DNA of 64,000 bases from Sitta carolinensis (lineage: Eukaryota; Chordata; Aves; Passeriformes; Sittidae). The position numbers were made by a program, and so were the translations under genes. Shown here in pieces: positions 1 to 10,306 of this stretch (its first letter is position 1; the number at the start of each line of letters is the position of its first letter). Location: NCBI GenBank assembly GCA_032173965.1, contig CM063299.1:3221501-3285500 (forward strand). The letters run 5' to 3'. Under the pieces are notes generated by a model. It had not been told where the DNA came from and did not search any database. It worked only from the letters and a program-made list of their open reading frames with translations.

Positions 1-75
1 AGTTCTGTTGGGGGCAGGAAAAATTTAAATGCATTTTCTCTCAGAAAAATTACACCTTGGGGTTTTTATTATATT

Positions 76-290
76 TAGAATCATAGAATTACATAATTGT
101 TTGGGTGGAATGGGACCTTAAAAATGATCCATGGGCAGGGACACCTTCCACTATCCCAGACTGCTCCAAGCTTCATCCAACGTGGCCCTGGACACTTCCA
201 GGGATCCAGGGGCAGCCACAGCTTCTCTGGCCTGCCCACCCTCACAGGGAACAACTCCTTCCCCATATCCAACCTAACGCCATCGAGGAA
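76..290 (-). mobile_element. CR1 LINE 3' fragment in AKAP10 intron 7
   Basis: The plus strand reads as the reverse complement of an avian CR1 non-LTR retrotransposon tail. It opens with AATCATAGAAT, followed by a diverged GGTTGGAAGGGACCTTAAA-like block. Then come GGGCAGGGACACCTTCCACT, a segment related to 'ccagcctggcc...cacttccaggga', 'cacagcttctctgg', and 'ccaccctcacagggaacaactccttccccatatccaacctaa'. The order of these blocks is that of CR1 families in birds. The element therefore lies on the minus strand, the same strand as AKAP10, with its 3' end near position 76. Only the 3' part is present, which is normal for 5'-truncated CR1 copies, and no reverse transcriptase reading frame is seen. 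The copy is clearly diverged, so it is old. It is the only CR1 copy I recognise in the window and the best single clue that the organism is a bird. Confidence 0.9.
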
Positions 291-356
291 TGAACAGATT
301 ATTTTTTTTCATCTGCTAGAAAGAGATCAAAAGCAAAGCCAAATGTTGACACTCAC

Positions 357-480
357 CTCAGAGAAGTAGAAGAGGGCTGACTCACAGAAGAGGATGTCAG
401 CCAGATACACAGTCCCACTGGTCAGCACCTCGATCTGGTATTTACAGAAATTGTGGCTCCTCAAAAACTCACTAAAGTGC
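357..480 (-). CDS. AKAP10: AKAP10 coding exon 7 (end of RGS domain 1)
   Basis: This 124-base exon completes the split Glu codon and ends in phase 0. The acceptor is TCTGTGCAG|GC and the donor TCTGAG|GTGAGT. It encodes HFSEFLRSHNFCKYQIEVLT then SGTVYLADILFCESALFYFS and E. The next exon of the family, starting YMEKEDAVN, is outside the window. The downstream intron contains the CR1 fragment. Confidence 0.97.
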
Positions 481-3400
481 CTGCACAGACAGGGACAATC
501 ACTTATCAGGGTCAGCAGCACCCCAGGCACACTCAGAACCAATTAGCTCTTGCCCAGAACTCTGACACATTTGGCTGGATACAAGCAAAACAAGCAAGAA
601 ACTGGGCAGGTTTGTAAATGGCACAAGAAAGAGATAAAGAACCCAACAGTGTGAACAGCCAAGTTCAGCAAGAATGGATTTGGAGGAGGGGATCTGAGCA
701 GTTTCAAACACAGGAAACAGCACAGAAGAGTGCTGATCTGGTCATGTCTCCACAAACATTTTTAAGAGAACCTTAGGACAAGAGACACAAGAACCCAAAC
801 CATTGCAACAACTTACTCTTGTTCCATTGCATTGAACACTATGGACTGTGCTGTAACAAAGCAGTTGGGATCCACTTGGCCATCCTCCCCACAGATCTTT
901 GCTGCAAAGAAAGACCAGGTTAATTTTAACAGGGATTTGGCTGATGGAGCTGACAGGCACGAGCAAGGACTAGTTAATGAAAAATTGCAGTTCAAATCCA
1001 CCAGAGTCAGCTGGTTCTGACTGAGCAAAGAGCTTTCAAAGCTGGCCATAATAATAATAATAATAATAATAATAATATGGCTAAAGTCTTTGATTGAGAC
1101 TCATATCTGGATCCCCTCCATAACCACCAAGAATTCTTTCCCTAATTTAAACAAAATCTCTGAAGGTTTTTATGAGGATATTCACAGCACTGCTGAAGGT
1201 CAGATCCACTGATATTTGTAATCTCCAATCTTTTTACTGCTGTCTTTAAAATTCTTAAAAATAAAGATAAATACAAGTGTGTGACATATTAGAGACACAT
1301 TTTTATGGGGACAGAACAGCTCTGAAATGAGGAAGCAGTTATTAATTCTTACCAACTATGTCATTTCTCATTGCTTCTGTAATAGGGATTGGTTTAGCAG
1401 CATCTGGAGAAATATATTTGGTAAAAGTACTAACTGCATCCCGTTCTATACCTGCAGGGAAGAAACACAGAATCAAACCTGGAATTCCTTGGCATGAGTG
1501 AGTAACAAATGTTTGCTTTTCAGAAGAGCAGGTGTCTAATTCTCAGTGATGTCTCCACTGCAGGATATTCATATTCTGCTCCTGACCAGCTGCAGAGACT
1601 CTGTGATCTCCAGCCAGGTCACAACAAACCCAGCATGGACTAAGATGGAATAAAACATCAAGGCTCCAGATCTTCCCTACCAACACAAAAAGCAGAACCC
1701 ACTTCCTCAGCTGCACACCACAGTCCCAGAAGCAACACCCTTCAGGCAAGTGAAATTCCCAACTTTTAGCTCTCACCACAGAGAAATCACTTGCATTATA
1801 TAGGAATTACTAGAAAAAAAAAAATCTTTAAATTATATGCCTCAAACAAGTTGTGTTCTTTACACATCATCTTTTGAGACTTGGGACTCTGCTCTGAAAG
1901 AGAGAAAAAAATTACACTCAAAATCTTTTCAGATTTCTCAATAAGGACCCTGTGTTTTCAAATTCTTTTTAGACATCAGAAAGCAGAGGTGCTTTCTAAA
2001 ACTTCATTTTCCTCCTTTAAGTGACTTAGGGGCTGGGGCTACATAACGTGGAGGCACATGATAAACTACAGGAGGAAGACAAACAGCAAGAGAAAGGGAT
2101 GCAACACGAGGAAACAGTTGGGCAAACAAAAGGAACCAATATGAAGAAAGAAGTGTTTCCCTTTTGCCTGCAGACTTGCACAAATGAGGGAGGACTGAGT
2201 AGATGCAAAGTATAGAAATGTTACTGTGCATGTAGCTCACTACCAAAAGGAAATATTTTAATTTCATCCTTACTTCCAGCAGCCTCTGAAGAGGTGGAAT
2301 CCAAATGACAACAAATCAGTTACAAGGGGAGGAACTCTATCAAATAAATCCAAGAACAAAAACAGTACATTCCACACATAAATCTCCACAAGTCTCTTGC
2401 AACCACTACTTCTGTCATTTTATGTAATACAGGATATTTACCTTCCTTGGCAACTTAATTATCAGTTCTCAGCCCCACCATCCAAACTTTCTGCAATTCT
2501 TTTAAGGTGGGATGGGATGGGTGAGGAAAGAACTGGAAATGGCAACGTTCACTTAATTTCTTATGATTACACATGGAAGAACAGAAGCAATCTAAGCTCA
2601 TTGAGTACACAATAATTATGAAGTCTCTTCAGCATCTTTTTTATTTTTAAACAAGTCAAACAATACACAGCTCGAACTGAGCAGCAGCAAGTTAACATCA
2701 GTGATACACAAAACTTTCTTCCTTGCAACATCACATCAGGCTTGCTAAGAACCTGAGAACTGCCCCAACCCATTCCCCATCTCCCACCTTTTCCTCCAAA
2801 GGGAACACCCAGCACTTACTTTTCATGAGCTTTCCCGACAAGTCCTTTAGTGCAGAGGAGGGGCTGTTTCTGGTGGCCACTGCCAGCTTGGCGGGTTCTT
2901 GCTCGGCTGGCAGAGAGCGAGTCCCTGGCTCTGCTCTGCTCTGGCCCCGCCGCCCCGGCAGCCCCGCGTCGTTCTGGCTGCCGGCAGTTCTGTTGGGCTC
3001 GGGCTGGAGCAGCCGGGTCGGGCCAGAGCCCTCCAGCCTCTCCTCCAGCCAGCCAGCAGGAGGGGAGGAGGCCAATTCCTGCTGCTTGCAGGGGGACACC
3101 GGCTCTGCCAGCGAGCTCTGCTTCACCGTGTTCAGGCTGTGCGCGCGGATGCGGGACCAGGTGGTGGAGTGGAAGCTCTCGGCCTCCAACCAGAATTTCA
3201 CCAAGTGCTCCATCCTGCGCAGCTCCATGAACTGGATGAAGTAAGGGAGGGCTACAGTGTCCTGCAGGACTTGTTCAAGGGTCTTGGAAAGGCTGGATTT
3301 GGTCTCTTGAGCCTGGTAGTTCAGACACGATCTGCCTAAAGGGAAACGGGAAAGGGAGTGAGTCCATGCTGTACCTCAGGTGTGGGTTGGATACAAGAGT

Positions 3401-6400
3401 GTCCTGCAAAGCAATTGTGAGGAGGCAATTCCAGCACAATGACAAAGGAAAGGAATTGTCTGCTCCCACCAAAACCCTCCCAGGGTAACACAGATGCTAC
3501 TGTAACAGCAGCCACATTTCTAATGATTAAAATAAATAAATAAATAAATAAAGCAGAACACTCCATCATAAATCTTCCTGTTCAGATTGCACATCTTATC
3601 AAGCTCAGTGACCAGGGACAAAAATGGCTGATGAAAATGCATTTTCCACCAGTGTTACTGTGATGCAAATAGAAACACACAGCAACACACAACAGGTGTT
3701 CAGGCAGAGAAGAAGAAAGGAAATCTCTCATTTATTGTTGACTTCATATCTATAAGTTTCTGGACAGTGATCAGAGATTGGACAGAGAAGTTCCCACCTC
3801 TCCATCCCCACTGGTCACTTGAGAAGTCCATCAGGTGATATCTTTCCACAAAGGAATGCAAACATGATCCTTGTTTATCTTACAATTCATGAGAACTGAC
3901 TCCACTATACTAAAACAAATCAGAAGGCTGATTTTCAGGGACAACACACCAGTGCATAAAACGGAGAAAAACACGGGGAAATCATTTATCACCTCTTTGT
4001 TTACCTGAAAACCAAGGCATGGTGAGTGCACCAGGAATCCACCAAATAAAAAGCAAAGCTGCCATTCTTACAGCCTTACCTAAGTCTCCAAAGTGAGCAG
4101 CTTCCATGTGACTTGGCTGCTTCTTGAGGGCAGCGGTGCGGCTGCTGGAGAAGGAGTCCATGTTGGCAGAGATGGCATTGATGGCCACATGGCTTGGTCC
4201 TGCAGCCTCCAGCAAGGCATGATTCCTAGTGCTTCTCTGAGGGGAATGTACTGGGACTGGAGCTGGAACCAAGACAGCAATTGTTAAAGGACCCCAAGAC
4301 CTCTTCTAAGCACCCCAAAATACACCAGGGAGCTTGCAAGAGTCAGTCTCATTAAAACCTCACTGCACCACTGGGTGTCATCTGTGATCAAGGGTCTTGA
4401 ATCAAAGACCACGAGTTTTATTATTGCAAGGATAAGCTCACTCCCACCCACCTCCCTTCTCCATATTCAGCAGCAAATCAAGAGCTGCCACATCTAAGGT
4501 TACACGTGAAATATTCCTGAGTCTTCCTGCTTCCTTGATAACCACTACTTGATAACAACTTTTTACTCTGTCAACAGTTTAGTTTAGTTCCAATGCTCCT
4601 GCCAATCCATTTCCATGCCTTTCTGAAAACTAAACTGTGTTAAAAAATCCTGAGCTACAAAGCTATCTGTGACATATAATAGAGTTATTTCTCAAAAATA
4701 TTTTTGTTGCTTCTGCTTGGTTGCAAGAGAAAATGAAAGCAATAAGGAAATACCTCTGATGAAACCCAGGTTATAAACTTAACCCCCTGTGGCTGCTCTA
4801 GGACATGAGCGCTACTGGAGCTCAAAAAGAACAAATAAGAACTTCCTCACACAAAACTCTGCAAATGGTTAATCGATGACAAAGCTGAAAAAACCCCAAA
4901 CACACAGCAGATTCCAAAGCTGTTTACTCGGGGAGCTGTGTAAAATGAGGATGTCGTGCAGGGACATCTTACCCCTCTGACTCAAAAATAAAGCACATCA
5001 GAGGAGCTGATTATCTCAGCACCTCCCAGGGTGTGTTTCCATCAAGGGCTCAGGCAACTTGGGCTTCATGACTTCCAGGCTGCATGATTTTATTTTTACT
5101 CCCAATTTTATGGCAGCAGTTGACAATTTCACACTTAGATGTCACAGCACAGATACCTCAGGAGCAATGGAAACATTAAAATTTTTGTCAAGTGTTTGTG
5201 CAGTGGCAGGACTGGACACCAAGACACCACTTGTTGCTTCTTACAAAGCCTCTGGGAATTTCAAACCTGCAATAATGGAGAAAATACTTTTTTCCAAGGC
5301 CAAGGGATGGCAACAGTGGAAAATCTGGTGGAGATTACTTGTGTAGAGCCAGAGCCACACTCCTCATAATGCTACGGGCTTTTGCCAATTAGATTTAAAT
5401 TTAATTTTACATTAAGGACATTTGAGAAAAAAAATGTTCTACTCCAAGGGTCAAACAAAGGTGCTCTCTGCTGCAGCAGCTCACAATGTGCAATACTATA
5501 AATTTTCAAGTTTATTTTTATTTTCAGGGTCACCATATTGGTAGTTGCACTGAAAGGTGAGGTGTGGCTATGAAATGGATGCAAGTGTTTCCTGCATTTG
5601 ATTTGAAAGGCAGACCACTAAGGTGAAAAAAGCCTGTAACTTTCTCTTGATGTGCAGGTAACACATTACCAAGTACAGTAACAGGATTTTGTCTGAGGGT
5701 ATAAAAGTAACAAATCAGATTCTGGTATTTACCTCATCTCCTTTCAGTACTGCAAGAAAATCTGACAGGATAAGCCAACATGTTTTCCTACAGTTTATAA
5801 ATCTCCTTTCCACCAAGACCTTTTCTCCTTTCCTCAGAGACTGAGCAGCAGGATCTCTGCACCACACAGCGAGGAATGGCTCCTGCAGCATTTGGATCTT
5901 CAGCCCCACAAACCCCATCCAAGTGAAATCTGCAGCTTCTTCTGCAAATCAGACACAGTGAAGCTGCACTTTCCAAACTCCAAAGGACACTGCACCTGAG
6001 CAAGAAACTCCAGGAGCAATTTGTGGTGGCTGAGGAGCAGCAGCACATGCAAGGTGACCAGACTGCCTGATCACTGGGAATTAAAGCTCACACCTGACAG
6101 AACCCAATAACCTTCTGCACCCACAGATTCAGCAAGATGAGGAGGAAAGATTAGTTCCTATAAATACCCAGAAACAGAATTAAGTTCTGGGTATGGTTTG
6201 GGCTTGATGCACAGGTCAGATCTGTGCTCAGGAGTAAGGAAATGATCCTGTTAGGAAAGATAGAAATGGTGGATGATGGCAGAGATCTGAAGTTACAGAC
6301 AGAAGTTTGATCTTACTTTTAATTGCTTTCACATCTGTGGTCTTTTCTTGTTCTTTGCCTTTCACTGTAAAATACAAGGGAAAATGTTAGTGCTATTTTG

Positions 6401-9400
6401 GGTCACTAATGGCTTTTACCTGAGAAGGGACACAGAATTCCCAACATCAGCAAATATCAGAGGCAGACGGAAACTGTAATTTTGTTAAAACTGATTTCTC
6501 GTTTAAATTGCACATCCAGTAACTGACAGAAGCTTTCAAAGCTTTTCTGTTGACTTACTTTCAAAAGCAAAACCTTATCATCCATTAATTAAGGTTCCTG
6601 AAATACAGTCCGTTACATTTCCAGGAGGAAGATGTTTGCTGTCTCTAGATTAAAACCCACATTCAGGGTGACTTTAATAAACAGCATGAACTGGGACAAG
6701 TGAGAAAGGTGTGTTTTAAGTGTAGAGCACTGGCAGGTTGCTCTCTGTGAGCCAAAAATCACCTAAAAACAACACCTCACTTGTGTTACAGGAAGAGCAG
6801 CACAAACACCCAGCACTGAGGAGATGTGGGCTGGCTCTGGCTCCACGGAGCTGCTTCCATGCACATGATGGAGAGCACAGAAATGCTCTGGAAACTCCCT
6901 GCAAACAGTGAATTCTCTCACAAATAGTCTTGCTTAATCATCATCAAACCCCGGGTGAGAACTGATGGGGAGATGACAGGGTAAAAAGTTGTGATGGAAA
7001 AGCGCTTTGTGGGTTTATTTTTTTTTTTAAATATTACTATTTTTAAAAGGAAGCTCCTAAAGGAAGTGAAGGAGGAGATCTGTTCAAAACAAAAATAAAG
7101 AAGCCCAAGCAGCACATAAACAGGATGGCAGAGAAACAAGTGCAGGGGGGATATTGCAGAATGCTCTCCCAGGAGGCTGCTCCAGGCAGGGATTATCACT
7201 CCAAACAGCTCATCCCTGCACACCGACTGTGGAGCCTCCCTCAGGTAACCACAGCCCGGCACAATCCCACATTTACATCACAAAACACATCCAAAAAACC
7301 CACCCGAAGCGTTCCCATTCCCACCTGAGGATGTTAATGTTCGAAAGGGGAACTCGGCTCCGGGCTTACATAATTGCCCCGGCCCAGTGGCTGCAGCGCT
7401 GCCCGCGCACGAACGCTGCAGGGCTGCACCTCGGCGGCGAACTGCAGCTGCCAGGGAGCACATTCCGTGACACAGGGGTTGTGTGTCCATTAAAGGAGGC
7501 GGCTTCTCTGCACACTGACCTCCCGCAGCCCGATGCAGCTGGGAGCAGGGAGAGCAACCAGCCTTTACATAACTGGAGCTGATGGAAGGACAGAAACCAC
7601 CGAGGAACCTCTGCGAACTCTCACCCTTCCCAAATCACTCCAGGATTTCATCAAAACAGTTCCTAGCCATCAGCAGTAATTCCTGGGCTTCACACGAGCC
7701 CTCCATAAGCCTATTTTCAGTTTAAATACCTCTGTTCCTTCTTTCCAAGCTACTCAGTTCCTCCCTAAATACCTCCGTGCTACCGGAGCTCCGAGCTGCA
7801 GGGTCGTGTCCCAGCCCTTTGCACTCAGGCTGCTTTGTGTCCCCAGCAGCTCTGAGCACGAGCAGGGACAGCAGCAACAGCAGGGGACAAACTCGGCTGG
7901 GTCCAGGACAAGCCCAATGGTAGAGTGTGAAGTTTCACTACACAAATTCACTTTCACTTCCCCAAAAAGCGGATGCTGTGTGAAACCAGAAGGAACCACA
8001 GAATGGGGACTGAGGGTGACATTTCCAGTGGCCAGCCCCATGCCTAAGGGTGTCAAACCAGCATGTGACATTCCAGAGTTTTAAATCACATCTTGAAATG
8101 CTCTGAGCAAACTCAAAAAGCACTCACAGTGTGTCAACAGCACAAAAAAAAAACCAACAACAAAAAGCTGCTGAGGTCAGGCAGGCTGTGGGACTGCACG
8201 TTATTCCCAAGATATGCCCTGGGATGAGCTGTTCCACTGGCAGCAGTTTCATAACCTGCCCTCGAGCACCCAGCTCACCTGTTATACTTGGATTTCTCAA
8301 GTCATTATCCACCCTCGGTCTGCCAGAACTTTATTTTAAGTCCCAAGCTATAAAAACACTTCACCCTCGGTTTTGATTTTTCTACAGGTCAGTTGTTTTA
8401 TGATCTTTGCTATGGTTCAATTTTAAATTATTTTAAAATTTCACCCACTGCCATAACCTCTTAAAGAACAACAGCTCACCCCAGGAACACTGGTGTTTGT
8501 AGGATTTTGGACTGCACGTGGCCAGAGTTTTATCCTAAGCCTTAATGTGCTGCTTTCCTCACAGCTTCAGTTCAAATCTTCTCTAAAAGCCAAATCTCAA
8601 AACGGAGATCACACCAAGCAGTGTTTGTTTTCTGCACAGCCCAGATGAAAGGTTGCTTTTCTCCTTCACAGCGTCTCTCTTGGGCATTTAGGGCTGATTT
8701 GCCTCTCAGACCAAAGATCCTTTAATCAAAGGAACACAGATCCTCAATTACACTGCTCAGATAATCAGACCTTTCATGGCTTTCTCCTTGAGAAAGTTTC
8801 CACCCAAGCTGACCTTGTCCCTGTGATCCCACATCAGGATGGAACCTCAGCTCCACAATTCCCAATGAAGCTGCAGGATCTCTTTCTGAAGAGTTTATAA
8901 CCACTATCAAAGCTTTATTCTGCAGCCCAACACTTGTATATAGACACCCCAAAAAGGATTACAGCACTTGCAAAGCCCTCAGCGGCTTCCAGAGCCTTCA
9001 GATCTGAAATTCAGACTCATTTCTCCCACAACGACTGCACTAACTTCCCCAGAGAGCGACATTTCCAGTGCTGCTGCTCTGGCTGAGCAAAACCCAGAGG
9101 ATGTGAGAGTCAAGAGCATCGGCATCCCCCCCAGGTACCACGTTCTGCCTGCCAGGATGTGCACTGTGCGTTCAGTAACCCAGGAAGGCTTCAGGACAGC
9201 CCCGCATCATTGCTCGAGCTACAGCATCACGAGGAAACAGAACTTCCCCAAGGGACCCTTCCTAAAAGGTGCCACTTCCAACAAAAACCACCCGAACCAC
9301 AGCTGGGCGGGTTGAGAGCGCAGGGCGCTGCCTGCAGCACGAGCACAAAGTGCCTTTAAAACGCCGCACTCCCAGAGAACACTCAAACTGCACCTATTTG

Positions 9401-9876
9401 TGCTGCTGGAGAATTATAAATATTTCAGGAGCGCTGAATCTCCCAGCTCGCGCTCCCTAACAAATCCATTACAGAACAAACTGCCAAGGACGCCTTCGGC
9501 TTTCCCGGAGAGAGCTCAGTGCTCCTTTTCCCACGGAGAGATTTTCAGCCGCTGCTGTACAATCTCAACCCATTATGCTCTTTATAAAACCGGGGATGTC
9601 AGCGCTGTGACAAAATCCGGGCTCAGAGGCTCAAGCCGTGCCCGAAGCGGGGGAGATGCTGCAGCCCCCTCCCGCCCCGGTGCCCGCCGCGCCCGGCCGA
9701 GCCGCGCAGCACTGACCGTCACCGGCGGGCAGGCCGCTCCTCGGGGCCCGCGCGTCCTCGCGGAGCCCGGCGGGGCCGCCCGGAGGGGCAGGGCCGGGGC
9801 CCGGCGGCCGAGCGGGGGACGAGCCCGGCGGCCGCCCGCCCGCCGCCCCCCTACCTTTCCGCCTGAAGAAGGACAT
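357..9876 (-). CDS. AKAP10: AKAP10 (D-AKAP2), 5' seven coding exons; gene continues beyond left edge
   Basis: A-kinase anchor protein 10 binds both RI and RII regulatory subunits of protein kinase A and has two RGS-like domains. Coding exons on the minus strand are 9855-9876, 6317-6364, 4080-4262, 2820-3335, 1353-1451, 817-901 and 357-480. They join in phase into 359 codons without a stop, each bounded by GT and AG. Signature peptides match the vertebrate family: MSFFRRK at the start, HALLEAAGPSHVAINAISAN and QPSHMEAAHFGDLG in exon 3, MELRRMEHLVKFWLEAESFH in exon 4, ICGEDGQVDPNCF in exon 6, and QIEVLTSGTVYLADILFCES in exon 7. The first RGS region starts near residue 100, is interrupted by a linker (about residues 165-245), and resumes near residue 257. 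The second RGS domain and the C-terminal PKA-binding helix lie outside the window; the human protein is about 660 residues. Start choice: MSFFRRK is the conserved internal start of the family. The human sequence, as I recall it, has a longer amino end, but no upstream in-frame ATG is available here. Confidence 0.97.
817..901 (-). CDS. AKAP10: AKAP10 coding exon 6
   Basis: This 85-base exon enters in phase 1 and leaves in phase 2. The acceptor is TCTTTGCAG|CA and the donor CAAGA|GTAAGT. It encodes KICGEDGQVDPNCFVTAQSI followed by VFNAMEQE, which matches the family closely. Confidence 0.96.
1048..1077. repeat. (AAT)n microsatellite
   Basis: About nine uninterrupted ATA/AAT units lie in AKAP10 intron 5. 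It is a simple trinucleotide repeat, probably length-polymorphic, with no coding consequence. Confidence 0.95.
1353..1451 (-). CDS. AKAP10: AKAP10 coding exon 5
   Basis: This 99-base exon has acceptor CCCTGCAG|GT and donor GTTG|GTAAGA, phase 1 on both sides. It encodes IERDAVSTFTKYISPDAAKP then IPITEAMRNDIV, the conserved resumption of the first RGS region after the linker. Confidence 0.96.
2820..3335 (-). CDS. AKAP10: AKAP10 coding exon 4 (first half of RGS domain 1 plus linker)
   Basis: This 516-base exon has acceptor CCCTTTAG|GC and donor AAAA|GTAAGT. It encodes RSCLNYQAQETKSSLSKTLE, the RGS helices around YFIQFMELRRMEHLVKFWLE, then HSLNTVKQSSLAEPVSP. It ends in RNSPSSALKDLSGKLMK. Between SLAEPVSP and the serine-rich end, the linker (about residues 165-235) is rich in Pro, Gly, Arg and Glu. 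It bears little resemblance to the mammalian Ser/Thr/Asn-rich linker, while both flanks are almost unchanged. The DNA of the linker is markedly G+C- and CpG-rich compared with the exon ends. Confidence 0.96.
3528..3552. repeat. (TAAA)n microsatellite
   Basis: About six AAAT/TAAA units lie in AKAP10 intron 3, shortly upstream of exon 4 in the plus orientation. It is a simple tetranucleotide repeat. Confidence 0.9.
4080..4262 (-). CDS. AKAP10: AKAP10 coding exon 3
   Basis: This 183-base exon is phase 1 on both sides. The acceptor is TTGGTTCCAG|CT and the donor TTAG|GTAAGG. It encodes PVPVHSPQRSTRNHALLEAA onward, through MDSFSSSRTAALKKQPSHME to AAHFGDLG, which is nearly identical to mammalian AKAP10. 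It is the serine-rich segment ahead of the first RGS domain. The next intron is only 744 bases. Confidence 0.97.
   Translation of the reverse strand, partial: LQSQYIPLREALGIMPCWRLQDQAMWPSMPSLPTWTPSPAAAPLPSRSSQVTWKLLTLET
6317..6364 (-). CDS. AKAP10: AKAP10 coding exon 2
   Basis: This 48-base exon completes a split Val codon and encodes VKGKEQEKTTDVKAIK, then the first base of the next codon. The acceptor is TTTTACAG|TG and the donor A|GTAAGA. It is phase 1 on both sides, so skipping it would keep the frame. The peptide matches the lysine- and glutamate-rich amino-terminal segment of vertebrate AKAP10. Confidence 0.95.
6365..9854 (-). other. AKAP10: AKAP10 intron 1
   Basis: This is the largest intron in the window part of the gene, about 3.5 kb. 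It contains a modest CpG cluster at about 7330-7450 and a CAG/CAA-rich patch at about 7860-7890. No further exon with matching phase is visible. Intron 2 (4263-6316, about 2 kb) and intron 4 (1452-2819) also contain nothing I can name. Confidence 0.8.
9855..9876 (-). CDS. AKAP10: AKAP10 coding exon 1
   Basis: This 22-base coding part encodes MSFFRRK plus the first base of codon 8. The donor reads AAAG|GTAGGG with GT at 9854-9853. The ATG at 9876-9874 lies inside the CpG island, and the 5' UTR must lie between here and roughly 10.0-10.3 kb. The following intron is about 3.5 kb. The family usually keeps this tiny first coding segment, so the match is strong despite its length. Confidence 0.93.
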
Positions 9877-10008
9877 AGCGCCGGGGAGGCGGCGAGGCGG
9901 CCGCCGGGGCGGGGGAAGGCGGCAGGGAGGGAGCCCTATGAATGAGGCTGCTGCGCCCGCCCGCCGCCGCCGCTCCCTCCGCCTCTTCCTCCCGCGGCGG
10001 CGCCCGCG

Positions 10009-10252
10009 GCCGCCATGTTGTCAACACCGGCCCCGCGCCCGCTTCCGGCGGCGCCGCCCGCGCGGCACGGCGGGATGCGGCCGCACTCAACATGGCCGCG
10101 CCGGCGTCGCGCCCGCCGGGCAGAGGGGCCGGGCGGGGCCGCCATGTTGGGTGAGGGCAAGGAGCCCGCGGGGTCCGGAGGGGGGCGGGGCGGCCATCTT
10201 TGATCAGGGCGGGGGGCGCCGGGCGGAGTGATGCGCTGGGCGCCATCTTGGC
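10009..10252. promoter_or_regulatory. Cluster of five YY1-type motifs, four about 50 bp apart
   Basis: The YY1 core (CCATnTT or its complement AAnATGG) occurs at 10013-10019 (CCATGTT), 10089-10095 (AACATGG, opposite strand), 10142-10148 (CCATGTT), 10194-10200 (CCATCTT) and 10243-10249 (CCATCTT). Most are preceded by CG or GG, as in strong YY1 sites. The last three share a trailing block (GTGAGGGCA, GATCAGGGC, GCTGAGGGCA), suggesting they arose by tandem duplication of a roughly 50 bp unit. YY1 sites near start sites are common in CpG-island promoters. Binding and role here are inferred. Confidence 0.65.
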
Positions 10253-10306
10253 TGAGGGCACGGGTGACCTGGGGACGCTGCGGCAATTTGGGCGCGTCCC
10301 GTGGGC

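Larger units (their letters stand above)
9600..10300. promoter_or_regulatory. AKAP10: CpG island and promoter of AKAP10
   Basis: G+C content and CpG density rise sharply here and span the first coding exon and the presumed 5' UTR. No TATA box stands out, which fits a housekeeping promoter. An ETS-type site, GCTTCCGG (reverse CCGGAAGC), lies at 10041-10048, and YY1-type motifs follow (separate entry). The start site is not fixed by the sequence but should fall between about 9.9 and 10.25 kb. Whether the island also fires on the plus strand cannot be seen. Confidence 0.8.
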
